DNA of 64,000 nucleotides from SMBSF63 sp034003545 (lineage in GTDB: Bacteria; Chloroflexota; Anaerolineae; Anaerolineales; Anaerolineaceae). Under the pieces are notes generated by a model. The model made no database searches. It was not told the origin of the DNA and worked only from the letters and a program-made list of their open reading frames with translations. The stretch is taken from NCBI GenBank assembly GCA_964447155.1, contig CAYURM010000009.1, positions 1 through 64,000 on the forward strand, read 5' to 3'. Shown one piece after another: positions 26,240 through 34,828 of the stretch; position 1 is the first letter of the stretch, and the number at the start of each line of letters is the position of its first letter. The position numbers and the translations under genes were made by a program.

Positions 26240-26278
26240 TGTAGGGACAGGTCTCCCGACCTGTCCGCCCCCCGCCTC
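26240..26278. repeat. GTAG-hairpin (REP-type) repeat
   Basis: TGTAG directly before a perfect hairpin GGACAGGTC-TCCC-GACCTGTCC (26245-26266), followed by the same CGCCCCCCGCCTC tail as the copy at 26053. Further copies lie at 42.3-42.4 kb. Confidence 0.75.
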
Positions 26279-26289
26279 CACATCCCCTC

Positions 26290-27309
26290 CTACCTCAAAT
26301 ACGTACACGCTCCTGTAAATCCATCACGCAGATGATCCACTGCCTGCACATCATCGTAATACACCCCGTTACGGCTGCGGGAAGAATGCACGATCTGCCA
26401 CCCCCCCACACTGATGCCCACATGCGTGATCGATCGTTCTTCCAACGGCAAATCAGGATCGCCAAAGAAGACCAGATCCCCCGGCGCAAACGGCGGCTCA
26501 ACTGGCACGCCGTCGAAAAACTGCATCCCGGCATCCCGGCGGGTAGTGATCCCCACCCAGCGGTGCAGCAGCTGCGCCAGGCCGGAGCAGTCAATCCCGT
26601 TGGCCGAGCAGCCGCCCCACTGGTAGGGCACCCCAATCAACGGAACCACATCCTTCACGATCGCCGCCCGGCGTGCTCCTTCGGTACGGGGCATGTCTGA
26701 AAACGCGCGCAATCCCGCCAGCGGCACCCAGCCGGGATGGTCACAATCCACCATCGCCCATTCCTCTTGCACCGATAACACAGCCACACTCACCCCGCCC
26801 AGCAAACGGCCTGCCGGCAGGGCATCGGCGTGCGGTTCCGCCCGCAGCTGCACCACAGGGGACATCGCCACATGTGTCGGCGGCACAGGGGCGCTTTCCC
26901 GCATATACGGCTTATACACCCAGCCCAGATAACCATCGTCCTGGCGCACAAAGCACCAGCCATCCTTCTCCTCCAGCACCTCAAGCTGCCAGCCGTACAT
27001 CTGTTCACTGAGATACTCTGCCAGGAAGGAAGGCTCGGCAAAGAACCCGGTCAGGTTGGTGTTCACCGTCAGCGTGGTGGCCTGCGGCTGGCGCAGCACA
27101 CGCACCGCCTGACTGTTCACTTGCAGGCCAGGCTGGGCTGCCAACAAGGCATCCCGCACAACGGCCAGCGTCGCATCATCCAGTACCCGCCCCGCGATGG
27201 TCAGTGTGCTGCCTTCCAACGACTGCACCTCAACCTCCAGCAATTGTTCACGGGTATCGCTGAATCTTTTCGCAACTTCCTTGAGTACTGCCTGGATCTT
27301 TTCCATCAT
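26290..27309 (-). CDS. NlpC/P60 endopeptidase with SH3 domains (YkfC-like)
   Basis: 339 residues. The first ~85 form an unassigned alpha/beta segment. Two bacterial SH3-type domains follow (around YGWQLEVLEEKDGWCFVRQDDGYLGWV and VVQLRAEPHADALPAGRLLGG), then an NlpC/P60 catalytic domain with the nucleophile in GIDCSGLAQ and the His in ITHVGISVG. YkfC-type enzymes cleave gamma-D-Glu-diamino acid bonds in imported murein peptides. No signal peptide is seen, consistent with cytoplasmic recycling. The epimerase that would use its product lies just upstream in the same operon. GGAGGG precedes the start. Confidence 0.88.
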   Translation of the reverse strand: MMEKIQAVLKEVAKRFSDTREQLLEVEVQSLEGSTLTIAGRVLDDATLAVVRDALLAAQPGLQVNSQAVRVLRQPQATTLTVNTNLTGFFAEPSFLAEYLSEQMYGWQLEVLEEKDGWCFVRQDDGYLGWVYKPYMRESAPVPPTHVAMSPVVQLRAEPHADALPAGRLLGGVSVAVLSVQEEWAMVDCDHPGWVPLAGLRAFSDMPRTEGARRAAIVKDVVPLIGVPYQWGGCSANGIDCSGLAQLLHRWVGITTRRDAGMQFFDGVPVEPPFAPGDLVFFGDPDLPLEERSITHVGISVGGWQIVHSSRSRNGVYYDDVQAVDHLRDGFTGACTYLR

Positions 27310-27327
27310 ACTACCCTCCCCGTCTAT

Positions 27328-28341
27328 TTATTTTCTTAAACGAACACCAATGCCGGGCACATCCGGCACGGTAAATACAGCATGTTCATCATATTCAATC
27401 CCCTCAAAGGGATCATTGGAAATCAGCAGCGGCCCATCCAGGTCCACCCACTCTGCCAGACCAGTAAGATGTCCCATCGCCGTTGTACCCAGCGATGTTT
27501 CCACCATCTGCCCCAGCATGATGCGCATCCCAAACTCACTGGCGCGCTTCAAAAGCTTAAGCCCATTGGTCAGACCGCCCACCTTCATCAACTTGAGATT
27601 GATGCCCTTCACCCCGGCTGCACCAAGGCGCTCAATATCTTCCATCGTCTGCACTGACTCGTCCGCGACAATGGGCAGCTCCGTATGACGCTGCACCTCG
27701 CCCATCGCTTCGATCGCCTCGCGGGCCAGGGGCTGCTCAATCATTTCCAGATCGAGCGGAGCCAGTTTTTCGACATGACGCAGGGCTTCATCCAGCGTCC
27801 AGCCGGCGTTGGCATCCACGCGGATCAAGGCATCCGGCCGGGCTTCACGGATGGCGTGCAGGCGGGCTTCGTCATCCTCGCTGCCCAGCTTGACCTTGAT
27901 GATGGGATAGTTGGCAATCTTGCGCGCCATTTCGGCCATCCCCTCCGGCGTATCAATCGCAATGGTGAAGGAAGTCGCCATCGGCACGGGTTTGGGCAGC
28001 CCCAGCAGGGCGTACAACGGCAGTTCCCGCTGGCGGGCGATCCGGTCGTACAGGGCCAGTTCCACCGCGCAGCGCGCCGGGGCCGGGCCATTCGTGCCCA
28101 CCCAGTCGGGAATCTCTGCCACATCATCGGGAAAAGCACGCTTAGAGCGCGCTTTCTCCGCCCAGTAGGCGATCATGTCTTCGTCTTTCACCCCGTAATA
28201 AGGGGGAATGGTGCCTTCTCCCCAGCCGGCGTCATCCGCAAGGCGCAGCCAGAAAGCCTGGCGCGTCTCACTGACGCCATAAGACAGGCGAAAAGGATTG
28301 CGTAATTGAAGCGTAAATTTTTGCCAGGTTAACATTTCCAC
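27328..28341 (-). CDS. L-Ala-D/L-Glu epimerase (enolase superfamily)
   Basis: 337-residue muconate-lactonising-type enolase superfamily enzyme. Catalytic features are the KxK lysine in IIKVKLG, metal ligands in RVDANAGW, MIEQPL and VADES, and the opposing lysine in GINLKLMKVGG. This set matches dipeptide epimerases such as YcjG/YkfB, which convert L-Ala-D-Glu from murein to L-Ala-L-Glu for hydrolysis. The start is probably GTG at 28341, seven bases after AGGAG; the ATG six bases later is too far from it. The NlpC/P60 gene begins 18 bases downstream, and an opp transporter lies 2 kb away. Confidence 0.9.
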   Translation of the reverse strand: MEMLTWQKFTLQLRNPFRLSYGVSETRQAFWLRLADDAGWGEGTIPPYYGVKDEDMIAYWAEKARSKRAFPDDVAEIPDWVGTNGPAPARCAVELALYDRIARQRELPLYALLGLPKPVPMATSFTIAIDTPEGMAEMARKIANYPIIKVKLGSEDDEARLHAIREARPDALIRVDANAGWTLDEALRHVEKLAPLDLEMIEQPLAREAIEAMGEVQRHTELPIVADESVQTMEDIERLGAAGVKGINLKLMKVGGLTNGLKLLKRASEFGMRIMLGQMVETSLGTTAMGHLTGLAEWVDLDGPLLISNDPFEGIEYDEHAVFTVPDVPGIGVRLRK

Positions 28342-28351
28342 TATCTTCTCC

Positions 28352-29224
28352 TTATATTGCTAGATCAAAAGGCAAATCGCTAATATCTCTTAACCGTTTC
28401 CCATTAATCATGGTATCTAACAAGTCCAATGCCACTTCGTTATTCAATGAAACAATTGCCGCTCGCAATTCAGGGAGCGCAAAATGATAAACACAATCAA
28501 GATCGCCTGTTCCTAATGCCAATGTTGCCAGCCGGCTGGGAAGAGGCTCTGCGGTTACAGCAGCCACATGCGGCAAGGGGCCTTTCCTGTTTCGAATTAA
28601 ATTCAACGCTTCTGTGCGAGTATTTTGTGAACGATCACTTCTGATCGTCCACTTGCAAGAAATACTGGCATGCAAAATAGGATTGCGCGATTGCAAATTA
28701 GCCTTTCTTAAAGGAGAAAACGCGGCAATATTTTCCTCATCGACAATCTTCTGGAATTTATTAATTTCCTCATCTGCAACCGGCATTCTGCCGACTACGA
28801 TATCAGGCATAATTAAATAATCGCCCTTCAGTGCAGCGGACAATGCAGGGTCTTTATCCATTACTTTTTTAACATATGCCAGATGCTCATATTGTTCAAA
28901 ATCTGAAATAGTGCTTTGTGTTGAATATACCCACTTCCCCGGACGCAAATGATGGAGCAGCCCAAACGCCTGTTCAAGAAAATCTTTGGTGAGCGCTTCA
29001 AAAAGCGTCCCCGTTGTCTGTCCTGCGACTTTGGCTTGAAAAACATTGTTCAGGCCACATAGATTGTCGGCTAACCGATCAGCAATTTCAATACTGGCTT
29101 TATTACCACAATCAGCCAAATTGACATAATTTTGTTTTCGTTTCTTGTCGTAAGAAATTCGCAACATTTGCCTGCAAATGCTCTGATGATATGCTTTACG
29201 ATATCCGGCAATACTACTGCTCAT
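28352..29224 (-). CDS. Type II restriction endonuclease, NgoMIV family
   Basis: 290 residues, close to NgoMIV in size. The PD-(D/E)xK-type centre is the Asp in MPDIVVGR followed by SISCKWTIRSDRSQNTRTE, which holds the catalytic Lys and the downstream Glu. AEPLPSRLATLALGTGDLD is also characteristic. The prototype cuts G^CCGGC; sharing that specificity is inferred, not shown. The start has GGAGGGCGG upstream and lies 20 bases after the methyltransferase gene. DNA composition is more AT-rich than neighbouring housekeeping genes, suggesting horizontal arrival as a two-gene module inserted after rsgA. Confidence 0.85.
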   Translation of the reverse strand: MSSSIAGYRKAYHQSICRQMLRISYDKKRKQNYVNLADCGNKASIEIADRLADNLCGLNNVFQAKVAGQTTGTLFEALTKDFLEQAFGLLHHLRPGKWVYSTQSTISDFEQYEHLAYVKKVMDKDPALSAALKGDYLIMPDIVVGRMPVADEEINKFQKIVDEENIAAFSPLRKANLQSRNPILHASISCKWTIRSDRSQNTRTEALNLIRNRKGPLPHVAAVTAEPLPSRLATLALGTGDLDCVYHFALPELRAAIVSLNNEVALDLLDTMINGKRLRDISDLPFDLAI

Positions 29225-29244
29225 TCCGCCCTCCCATGACCAAG

Positions 29245-30645
29245 TTATTCTTTGGGTTTTAAGAATCCAATCACATATTCCTGATGCATCCGTTGCTGAA
29301 TCTGTGACTCATAATTGATCTTTTTACCAGCAGGCATCATGCGGCGATTCCGGTCCAAGCTCCGAACACCAATCCCCGGCACATCAAACCCTAAACTTGC
29401 ACCAATCTCGGCCAGACAATTTTGCGTTTCAGAATCCCTGCCGCGCAAAATTGAAGTGCCCACTACCAAAACAGCTGCTTTTCCCGGCTTCAATATCCGA
29501 TACATTTCTTTCAAAACAAGTGTCATTTCAGAATAATAACGATGTAGCACAAGCCCTTTCTTTCGATCCAGGGCTGATACTTCTTCTACAATCCGATCCG
29601 TCTCAAGTGGCAAATCCTCAAAGCGAAAATTTTGGGTTGTTTCTGCACCAATATACTCCTTGCGCCTTTCACTCAGCTCACCAATCGATTTCCCAAACCA
29701 GACCAGCGAAAATTTATGCGCACGCATGTAATCAATCGCATTGGATGCGTAAGGGGGGGATGTGATGATTAAATCAATCGAATCATCGGCCAAAGGAATA
29801 TGCTGCGCATTGCCAAATGACACATGTGGAATTTCGATTGTCTGGGCAGACATTAACAAATTTTTGTAATTTACCTGAAACCCTTTCTTAAATTCAGACA
29901 ATGCTGAACGAAGCTTTTTTATCGAAAAACGGCGCTTCTTCAAAGGAATTTCGGATTCCAGTTCCTCGCCAAAAAGATACGCACCAGAAGAAGAAATGGC
30001 AACTTTTACTTTATGAGGGCGCGTATGCGCCAGGTCAAGAGCCAGAGAAACTCCACCAGATTTGGTAATGATCAAGGAAGAAAAGATCAATTCAAAAAAG
30101 TCGCGAATATCTGGGTTGTCGATTTTTTCAATTTCAGAGATTAATGCCATCAGTTCAAGCTGCGTCTCTGGCGCAAACCAATAAGCAACAAATTCTTTTG
30201 TCCTTCGATCAAATCTCCCATCAAGCAGGTTTTGTAATTCATCAGATGAATTTGTCACAGCCTCAACTGCATTTTTCAGAATCAATTGCCCAATGCGATT
30301 AACTTCTCTCTTATCCAAAGGAGTCGTTTTCACTTTTGCCAAAAGAATAGCTAAAGGATCAATGTCCAGTCCAATTGCCTTGCGCCCCTCTAAACAAGCC
30401 TCAAGGATTGAAGTGCCAGATCCTGACATCGGATCAAGAACAATATCTTCTGTTGTGGTTAGATGACGAATGAATTCACCAGGTAATTGGGGGGGGAATT
30501 TTGCCGGAAATGCATGAAAATTATGCGCAGCATAGTTGCCGTTTTGGGAATGAAAATTCAAATCGCTATTAAGAATAGCGATCAATTTCTCTCGATAGCT
30601 CATATCTTCATACAAATGAATTTCTGGCAACAAAGAAATCTGCAA
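29245..30645 (-). CDS. DNA methyltransferase, SPPY type (probable N4-cytosine)
   Basis: 466 residues. The catalytic motif IV is TSPPY (near residue 296, after DSIDLII) and the SAM-binding motif is DPMSGSGTSILEACLEGRKAIGLDID (near residues 72-97); having catalytic motif IV C-terminal to motif I gives the order seen in gamma-type or permuted enzymes. SPPY is typical of N4-cytosine methylases, though some N6-adenine enzymes share it. The start appears to be TTG at 30645, six bases after a GAGGAG site. It partners the NgoMIV-like nuclease; known NgoMIV methylase is a 5-methylcytosine enzyme, so the pairing is unusual. Confidence 0.85.
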   Translation of the reverse strand: MQISLLPEIHLYEDMSYREKLIAILNSDLNFHSQNGNYAAHNFHAFPAKFPPQLPGEFIRHLTTTEDIVLDPMSGSGTSILEACLEGRKAIGLDIDPLAILLAKVKTTPLDKREVNRIGQLILKNAVEAVTNSSDELQNLLDGRFDRRTKEFVAYWFAPETQLELMALISEIEKIDNPDIRDFFELIFSSLIITKSGGVSLALDLAHTRPHKVKVAISSSGAYLFGEELESEIPLKKRRFSIKKLRSALSEFKKGFQVNYKNLLMSAQTIEIPHVSFGNAQHIPLADDSIDLIITSPPYASNAIDYMRAHKFSLVWFGKSIGELSERRKEYIGAETTQNFRFEDLPLETDRIVEEVSALDRKKGLVLHRYYSEMTLVLKEMYRILKPGKAAVLVVGTSILRGRDSETQNCLAEIGASLGFDVPGIGVRSLDRNRRMMPAGKKINYESQIQQRMHQEYVIGFLKPKE

Positions 30646-30665
30646 CTTCCACTCCTCAACCCAAA

Positions 30666-31667
30666 CTACGCTTCTCTATCCCCATCATAGCCTTCTTCTA
30701 CCTCTTCGTCAACAAACATTTCATCCAAATCATCTCCAAAGCGCATACGCAGGTAAGACTCATATCGCTCTGGCGAAACGCGGCCGTCATCAACGGCCTT
30801 GTGCACCGCGCAGCCGGGATCGTCGAGGTGTTTGCAATCGTTGAACTGGCAGTCCGCTACCAATGGAGCAATCTCGGGGAAATAGGCGTCCAGCTCTTCG
30901 GGTTCGATGTCCCACAGTGCCAACTGGCGCAGCCCGGGCAGGTCGGCCACATAGCCGCCCCCTTTCAAGGGGAACATCTCCCGCACCACGGTGGTATGGC
31001 GGCCCTTGGTCGTTGCCTGACTGACCTCGCGCACATCCAGCCCCAAATGCGGCTGGATGGCATTCAACAGACTGGTTTTGCCCACCCCCGAAGGCCCCAA
31101 CAAAGCAGACAATTTGCCTGTCAATTGCTTGTGCAGCTTGTCAACGCCTTTACCCGTCTCGGCCGAGGTGTAAATTACCGGATAGCCAATGTCTTCATAA
31201 ATGGAAAAGACCATGCGGGCATCCCGCAGGCGCACCAGATCGATTTTATTCACCACAATTAAGGGAGAGAGTTTTTGCTTTTCGCAGATCACCAGAAAAC
31301 GATCCAGCATACGCAGGTGCGGCTCGGGGTCTGCACAGGCAAACACCAGCACCGCCTGATCCGGATTGGCAACCAACAACTGCCGGTACACCCCGCGCGG
31401 GGTGGGCGCCAGGCGCACCAGTTCGGATTTTCTGGGCAGCACCCGCTCAATCGCGCCGCTGCCATCCGGCTGGAGCATAATCTCCACCCGATCTCCCACC
31501 GCAGCAATATCCCCTGTGGCACGGCCTTTTTTCAGGCGGCCGCGCAGGCGGCACACGACCACGCCTTCATCGGTCTGGACTATGTCCTCCTGGACGGAAT
31601 CCAGAAGGACTGTGTAAAACCCGGACTGCACCCGGGTAACAAGACCTTGCCGAAGGATTTTGCTCAT
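30666..31667 (-). CDS. rsgA: Ribosome small subunit-dependent GTPase RsgA
   Basis: 333-residue circularly permuted GTPase involved in 30S subunit maturation. Motifs appear in the permuted order: G4 VVNKIDL, then G1 GPSGVGKTS, then G3 ADLPG. An N-terminal OB fold precedes them, and a C-terminal zinc site CQFNDCKHLDDPGC follows. It begins six bases after the transpeptidase gene stop, so it is in one operon with that gene. The acidic tail (VDEEVEEGYDGD) is variable in the family. Confidence 0.96.
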   Translation of the reverse strand: MSKILRQGLVTRVQSGFYTVLLDSVQEDIVQTDEGVVVCRLRGRLKKGRATGDIAAVGDRVEIMLQPDGSGAIERVLPRKSELVRLAPTPRGVYRQLLVANPDQAVLVFACADPEPHLRMLDRFLVICEKQKLSPLIVVNKIDLVRLRDARMVFSIYEDIGYPVIYTSAETGKGVDKLHKQLTGKLSALLGPSGVGKTSLLNAIQPHLGLDVREVSQATTKGRHTTVVREMFPLKGGGYVADLPGLRQLALWDIEPEELDAYFPEIAPLVADCQFNDCKHLDDPGCAVHKAVDDGRVSPERYESYLRMRFGDDLDEMFVDEEVEEGYDGDREA

Positions 31668-31673
31668 GGACGT

Positions 31674-33875
31674 TTATTCATCGGGATCGGGTGTTGCCGT
31701 CGGCGCAGGGGTACTGGTCACATAAAAGGAAGATTCCCACGGATACAAACGTACCGGCTTGCCGTAGAAATAAACCTCCACCGCCCGGCGGAAGATGGGG
31801 GCAGCAATATCGGAGCCTTCTCCGGCAAATTCAGCGATTACCACAATGGCAATGTCTGGCCGGTCGGGATTGCCAACATCGGTATACCCCCCAAACCAGG
31901 CATGGGAATTTTGTCCGCCGGAAGTAGACGATGTACCCGTCTTGCCATATACCGGGATATCCAGGCCGGTGAACATCCGGTAAGCCGTGCCGCGAGGATT
32001 GTTGACCACACTGCGCATGGCATCACGGATGAACAGCCTGTTCTCTGCAGAGACGGGCAGTTCGCCAATCACCTCCGGTTCAAAACTCATTTTCTCGTTG
32101 CCGTTTGGTTCAACCACTTTCTCGATCACCTGTGGGCGGTGCAGTGTGCCCCCGTTGCCTAAAGCCGCCAGAAAATTGACCGCCTGCAAGGGGGTGACCA
32201 GCATAGTCCCCTGACCAATCGCCATTTGCACGGCATCGCCTTCATTGGCAGGGTCGGTGATACTGCCTGTGCTTTCAGCTACCGCTTCAATGCCGGTTGC
32301 CGCATCCAGCCCAAAAGCACGCGCCATGTTGGATACATCATTCGGGCGATTCTGACGGTAAAGGTCAAGCCCTATATGATAATAATATGGATTACAGGAG
32401 CGCATCAACCCTTCTGATAAGGTCAGCGTCCCACTGGGTGCGACATCCTTTTCATACGTCCAGTCATACAGGGTAAAACCAGGCAATTCTGTAAATTCGT
32501 AGCCGCATTCATACACCGATTCTGGCGTATACAGACCGCTTTCCAGAGCGGCCGCCAGCGTCACTACCTTAAAGAGAGAGCCCAGCGGATAGGCAGTTTG
32601 CGCCGCACGGTTCAGCAAGGGCTGTTTGTCAGACAAGAAGATCTCATTCAATAGCCAGTTACTGTTTTCGTTGGCCGGCTCAAACAGGTTGGGGTCGAAA
32701 CCCGGGGATGAAGCCATCGCCAGCACCCGCCCGGTATCCCGTTCCATGATCACAATTGCACCCGTATGCCCGGCAATCGCCTTCTGTGTTTCAAGCTGGA
32801 GATCTGCTTCCAGCGTGGTATAGATCGCATTGGCCGGGGTGGCCGCCACCTGCGACAAACGGGTGACGATCTGCCCCTGGGGATCAACCACATACAGGGA
32901 AGCGCCCCTGCCGCCGGAAAGTTCTTCCTCCCCCCATTTCTCCAGCCCGGCGGCGCCAACCTTCTCGTCACCGAGATAGCCGCGGCGTTTGTAATCATCA
33001 ATTTCATCAGGGGAAATCGACAACACATAGCCGGTCACATGCGGGGCTATACCCCCGTCATAATAATAACGGGCGGAGTAATTTGTCATCACCAGGCCGC
33101 TAATCCCGGAAAGGATATCGTATTTTTCTTCCACCTGCTGGGCAGAAGCCTCACCCACGGCCACATACCAGTCTGCGCCTGCCTTCTGATACATGGCAGC
33201 AATCGCATCGGTGGTCTTGCCCGTCAGGCGAGAGAGTTCCACCAGCAGCCGTCCTTCCTGCCCGTCTGCGATCTGTCCGGGCCAGATACCCAATGCCACC
33301 GCATCCGTCTGGGACACGATCACATTCCCGTCGCGGTCATAGATATTACCGCGAGCGGGCACTTTCACATCCAGCGCCAGGGTATTCCCGCCGCTCAGTT
33401 CAGGCAGGATCAGAGCATCTTCCCACAATACGCCCCAACGCCCGTTATCCAGGGCGAGGTTCATTAATATATCGCGTTCGATATCGTCCAGCAGATTGGT
33501 ATGGTAAGTTACCCGGTAAGCGACCTGCGCCGTGCGGGGGTTGGTCAATGCCGAATGAATATCATAATCCAGTGACTTGAGCGTCATCGAAACCGCTGCA
33601 TCCTGATTACGCCTGATGAAAGTCTCCTGCGTAATCGCATCCCGGCTGGCCGGAGCCAGCAGTTGGTACATGACCGCATAGTCTTCCAGCTTCCAGCTCT
33701 CCAGAAATGCCTCAACCGTTGAGACAGGGTCCGGTGTACGGGTAACAGAAACCTGCGGCGCGGGCAGTTCCCCGGCCGTCGTGGTGGCCGTCGGAACGAT
33801 CACTTCCGGCGCTGCTTGCGGCTTGCAGGCAGATAACAATAAAACGAGCAGTAAAAACCCGTATCGATATTTCAT
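31674..33875 (-). CDS. Lipoprotein penicillin-binding transpeptidase with NTF2-like domain (PBP2a-like)
   Basis: 733 residues. The signal ends in the lipobox LLSAC (Cys near residue 17). Residues ~53-125 form an NTF2-like, MecA_N-type domain (VEAFLESWKLEDYAVMYQLL). A PBP dimer domain with RGNIYDRDGNVI follows. The transpeptidase domain carries SxxK as GSLFK, SxN as RSCNPYYY and KTG as YGKTGTSSTSGG. It should cross-link peptidoglycan outside the membrane. Staphylococcal PBP2a has the same domain order and is also membrane-anchored, but resistance here is not implied. GGAGG precedes the ATG. It sits between maf and rsgA. Confidence 0.92.
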   Translation of the reverse strand: MKYRYGFLLLVLLLSACKPQAAPEVIVPTATTTAGELPAPQVSVTRTPDPVSTVEAFLESWKLEDYAVMYQLLAPASRDAITQETFIRRNQDAAVSMTLKSLDYDIHSALTNPRTAQVAYRVTYHTNLLDDIERDILMNLALDNGRWGVLWEDALILPELSGGNTLALDVKVPARGNIYDRDGNVIVSQTDAVALGIWPGQIADGQEGRLLVELSRLTGKTTDAIAAMYQKAGADWYVAVGEASAQQVEEKYDILSGISGLVMTNYSARYYYDGGIAPHVTGYVLSISPDEIDDYKRRGYLGDEKVGAAGLEKWGEEELSGGRGASLYVVDPQGQIVTRLSQVAATPANAIYTTLEADLQLETQKAIAGHTGAIVIMERDTGRVLAMASSPGFDPNLFEPANENSNWLLNEIFLSDKQPLLNRAAQTAYPLGSLFKVVTLAAALESGLYTPESVYECGYEFTELPGFTLYDWTYEKDVAPSGTLTLSEGLMRSCNPYYYHIGLDLYRQNRPNDVSNMARAFGLDAATGIEAVAESTGSITDPANEGDAVQMAIGQGTMLVTPLQAVNFLAALGNGGTLHRPQVIEKVVEPNGNEKMSFEPEVIGELPVSAENRLFIRDAMRSVVNNPRGTAYRMFTGLDIPVYGKTGTSSTSGGQNSHAWFGGYTDVGNPDRPDIAIVVIAEFAGEGSDIAAPIFRRAVEVYFYGKPVRLYPWESSFYVTSTPAPTATPDPDE

Positions 33876-33901
33876 CCTTCATACCTCCGGTCAGCGTTCA
33901 G

Positions 33902-34570
33902 TTAACCGATCATCTGACCTTCCAAAACTGCTTGAGAAATTGGACAATCATAATCCAGATTTTCGCGGCAAGCCGCGGCGATGTCCACATCTGTGGTCAA
34001 TCCAAATTGCCGCAAGCTGCGTGCCAGATGACACAGCGGCAGTCCCATCACATTCGCAAAACAGCCGCTGAAACCTTCCACCGGGTGAAAATCCGTGTTC
34101 TGGATGCCGTATGCACCGGCCTTGTCCAGCGGGTCTCCGCTTGCCACGTAAGCGGCAAGCTCTTCATCTGAATAGTTGCGCATTGGCACCTGAGAGACGC
34201 ACAGGTCAGCCTGCTGCCGGTTTGCAGCCGGTGAGACCAGTGCAAAAGCAGAACAAACCTGGTGCGGCTGGTTGCGCAAACGACGCAGCATGGCCTTTGC
34301 CTCGGCGGCATCTGCCGGCTTGCCCATGATCTCGCCCTGATGCACCACCGTCGTATCCGCAGCGAGGATGATGCTGCCATTCGCGGCATGGGCCGCGGCG
34401 GCCTCGGCCTTTCCGGCTGCCAGGCGGCAGACATAGGCCTGCGGGTCTTCACCGTCCCGCGGGGTTTCGTCAATATCCACCGCGCGGACAACGAAATCCC
34501 AACCCAGCCAGGCCAACAGTTCCCTGCGGCGCGGCGAGGCAGAAGCAAGGGTAATTAACGGCTGTTTCAT
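33902..34570 (-). CDS. Maf-family nucleoside triphosphate pyrophosphatase
   Basis: 222 residues. Maf proteins hydrolyse dTTP, UTP or modified nucleotides to monophosphates and limit their incorporation. The substrate loop SASPRRRELL is at the N-terminus, the catalytic Asp is in AADTTVV with QGEIMGKP, and DKAGAYGIQ follows. The family is about 190-200 residues; the extra C-terminal ~25 are unremarkable. The -10 box ends seven bases before the ATG and no ribosome site is visible. It is first in a likely maf-pbp-rsgA operon. Confidence 0.92.
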   Translation of the reverse strand: MKQPLITLASASPRRRELLAWLGWDFVVRAVDIDETPRDGEDPQAYVCRLAAGKAEAAAAHAANGSIILAADTTVVHQGEIMGKPADAAEAKAMLRRLRNQPHQVCSAFALVSPAANRQQADLCVSQVPMRNYSDEELAAYVASGDPLDKAGAYGIQNTDFHPVEGFSGCFANVMGLPLCHLARSLRQFGLTTDVDIAAACRENLDYDCPISQAVLEGQMIG

Positions 34571-34577
34571 GGCAAAG

Positions 34578-34586
34578 ATTCTAACA
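34578..34586 (-). promoter_or_regulatory. Extended -10 promoter of maf, candidate leaderless start
   Basis: On the minus strand TGT-TAGAAT (hexamer 34578-34583), then seven bases, then ATG at 34570. No Shine-Dalgarno sequence is present. Confidence 0.5.
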
Positions 34587-34790
34587 CAGACTCATTAAGG
34601 GAACGGGTAATCAGGAATCAGTCAATCAAGCAACCAGGAACCAGAAAGCTGCCTGATTGACGACACAACGCCATATAATCTCCGCTTCGCAAATTGAAGC
34701 AAATGCGCAGCCCTCGCCCCTGTTCACAATCAATGGGATAATCAAGGAATCCACCCAATTCCACCCCAAAAACCATCCATTCGGGGTTAG

Positions 34791-34826
34791 AATTGTCTGA
34801 ACAACTTTTCTTTCGAGGAGACAATT
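34791..34826 (+). promoter_or_regulatory. Inverted repeat overlapping the xpt ribosome-binding site
   Basis: AATTGTCT (34791-34798) is exactly complementary to AGACAATT (34819-34826), which overlaps the end of the GAGGAG ribosome site three bases before the ATG. A folded leader would partly hide the site. I could not match the 34571-34828 region to a known purine riboswitch. Confidence 0.4.
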
Positions 34827-34828
34827 TT

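Noticed and set aside
34671..34750. CATATAATC string suggesting a purine riboswitch before xpt
   Set aside because: The remaining conserved core and loop sequences of the purine aptamer are not found at the right distances.
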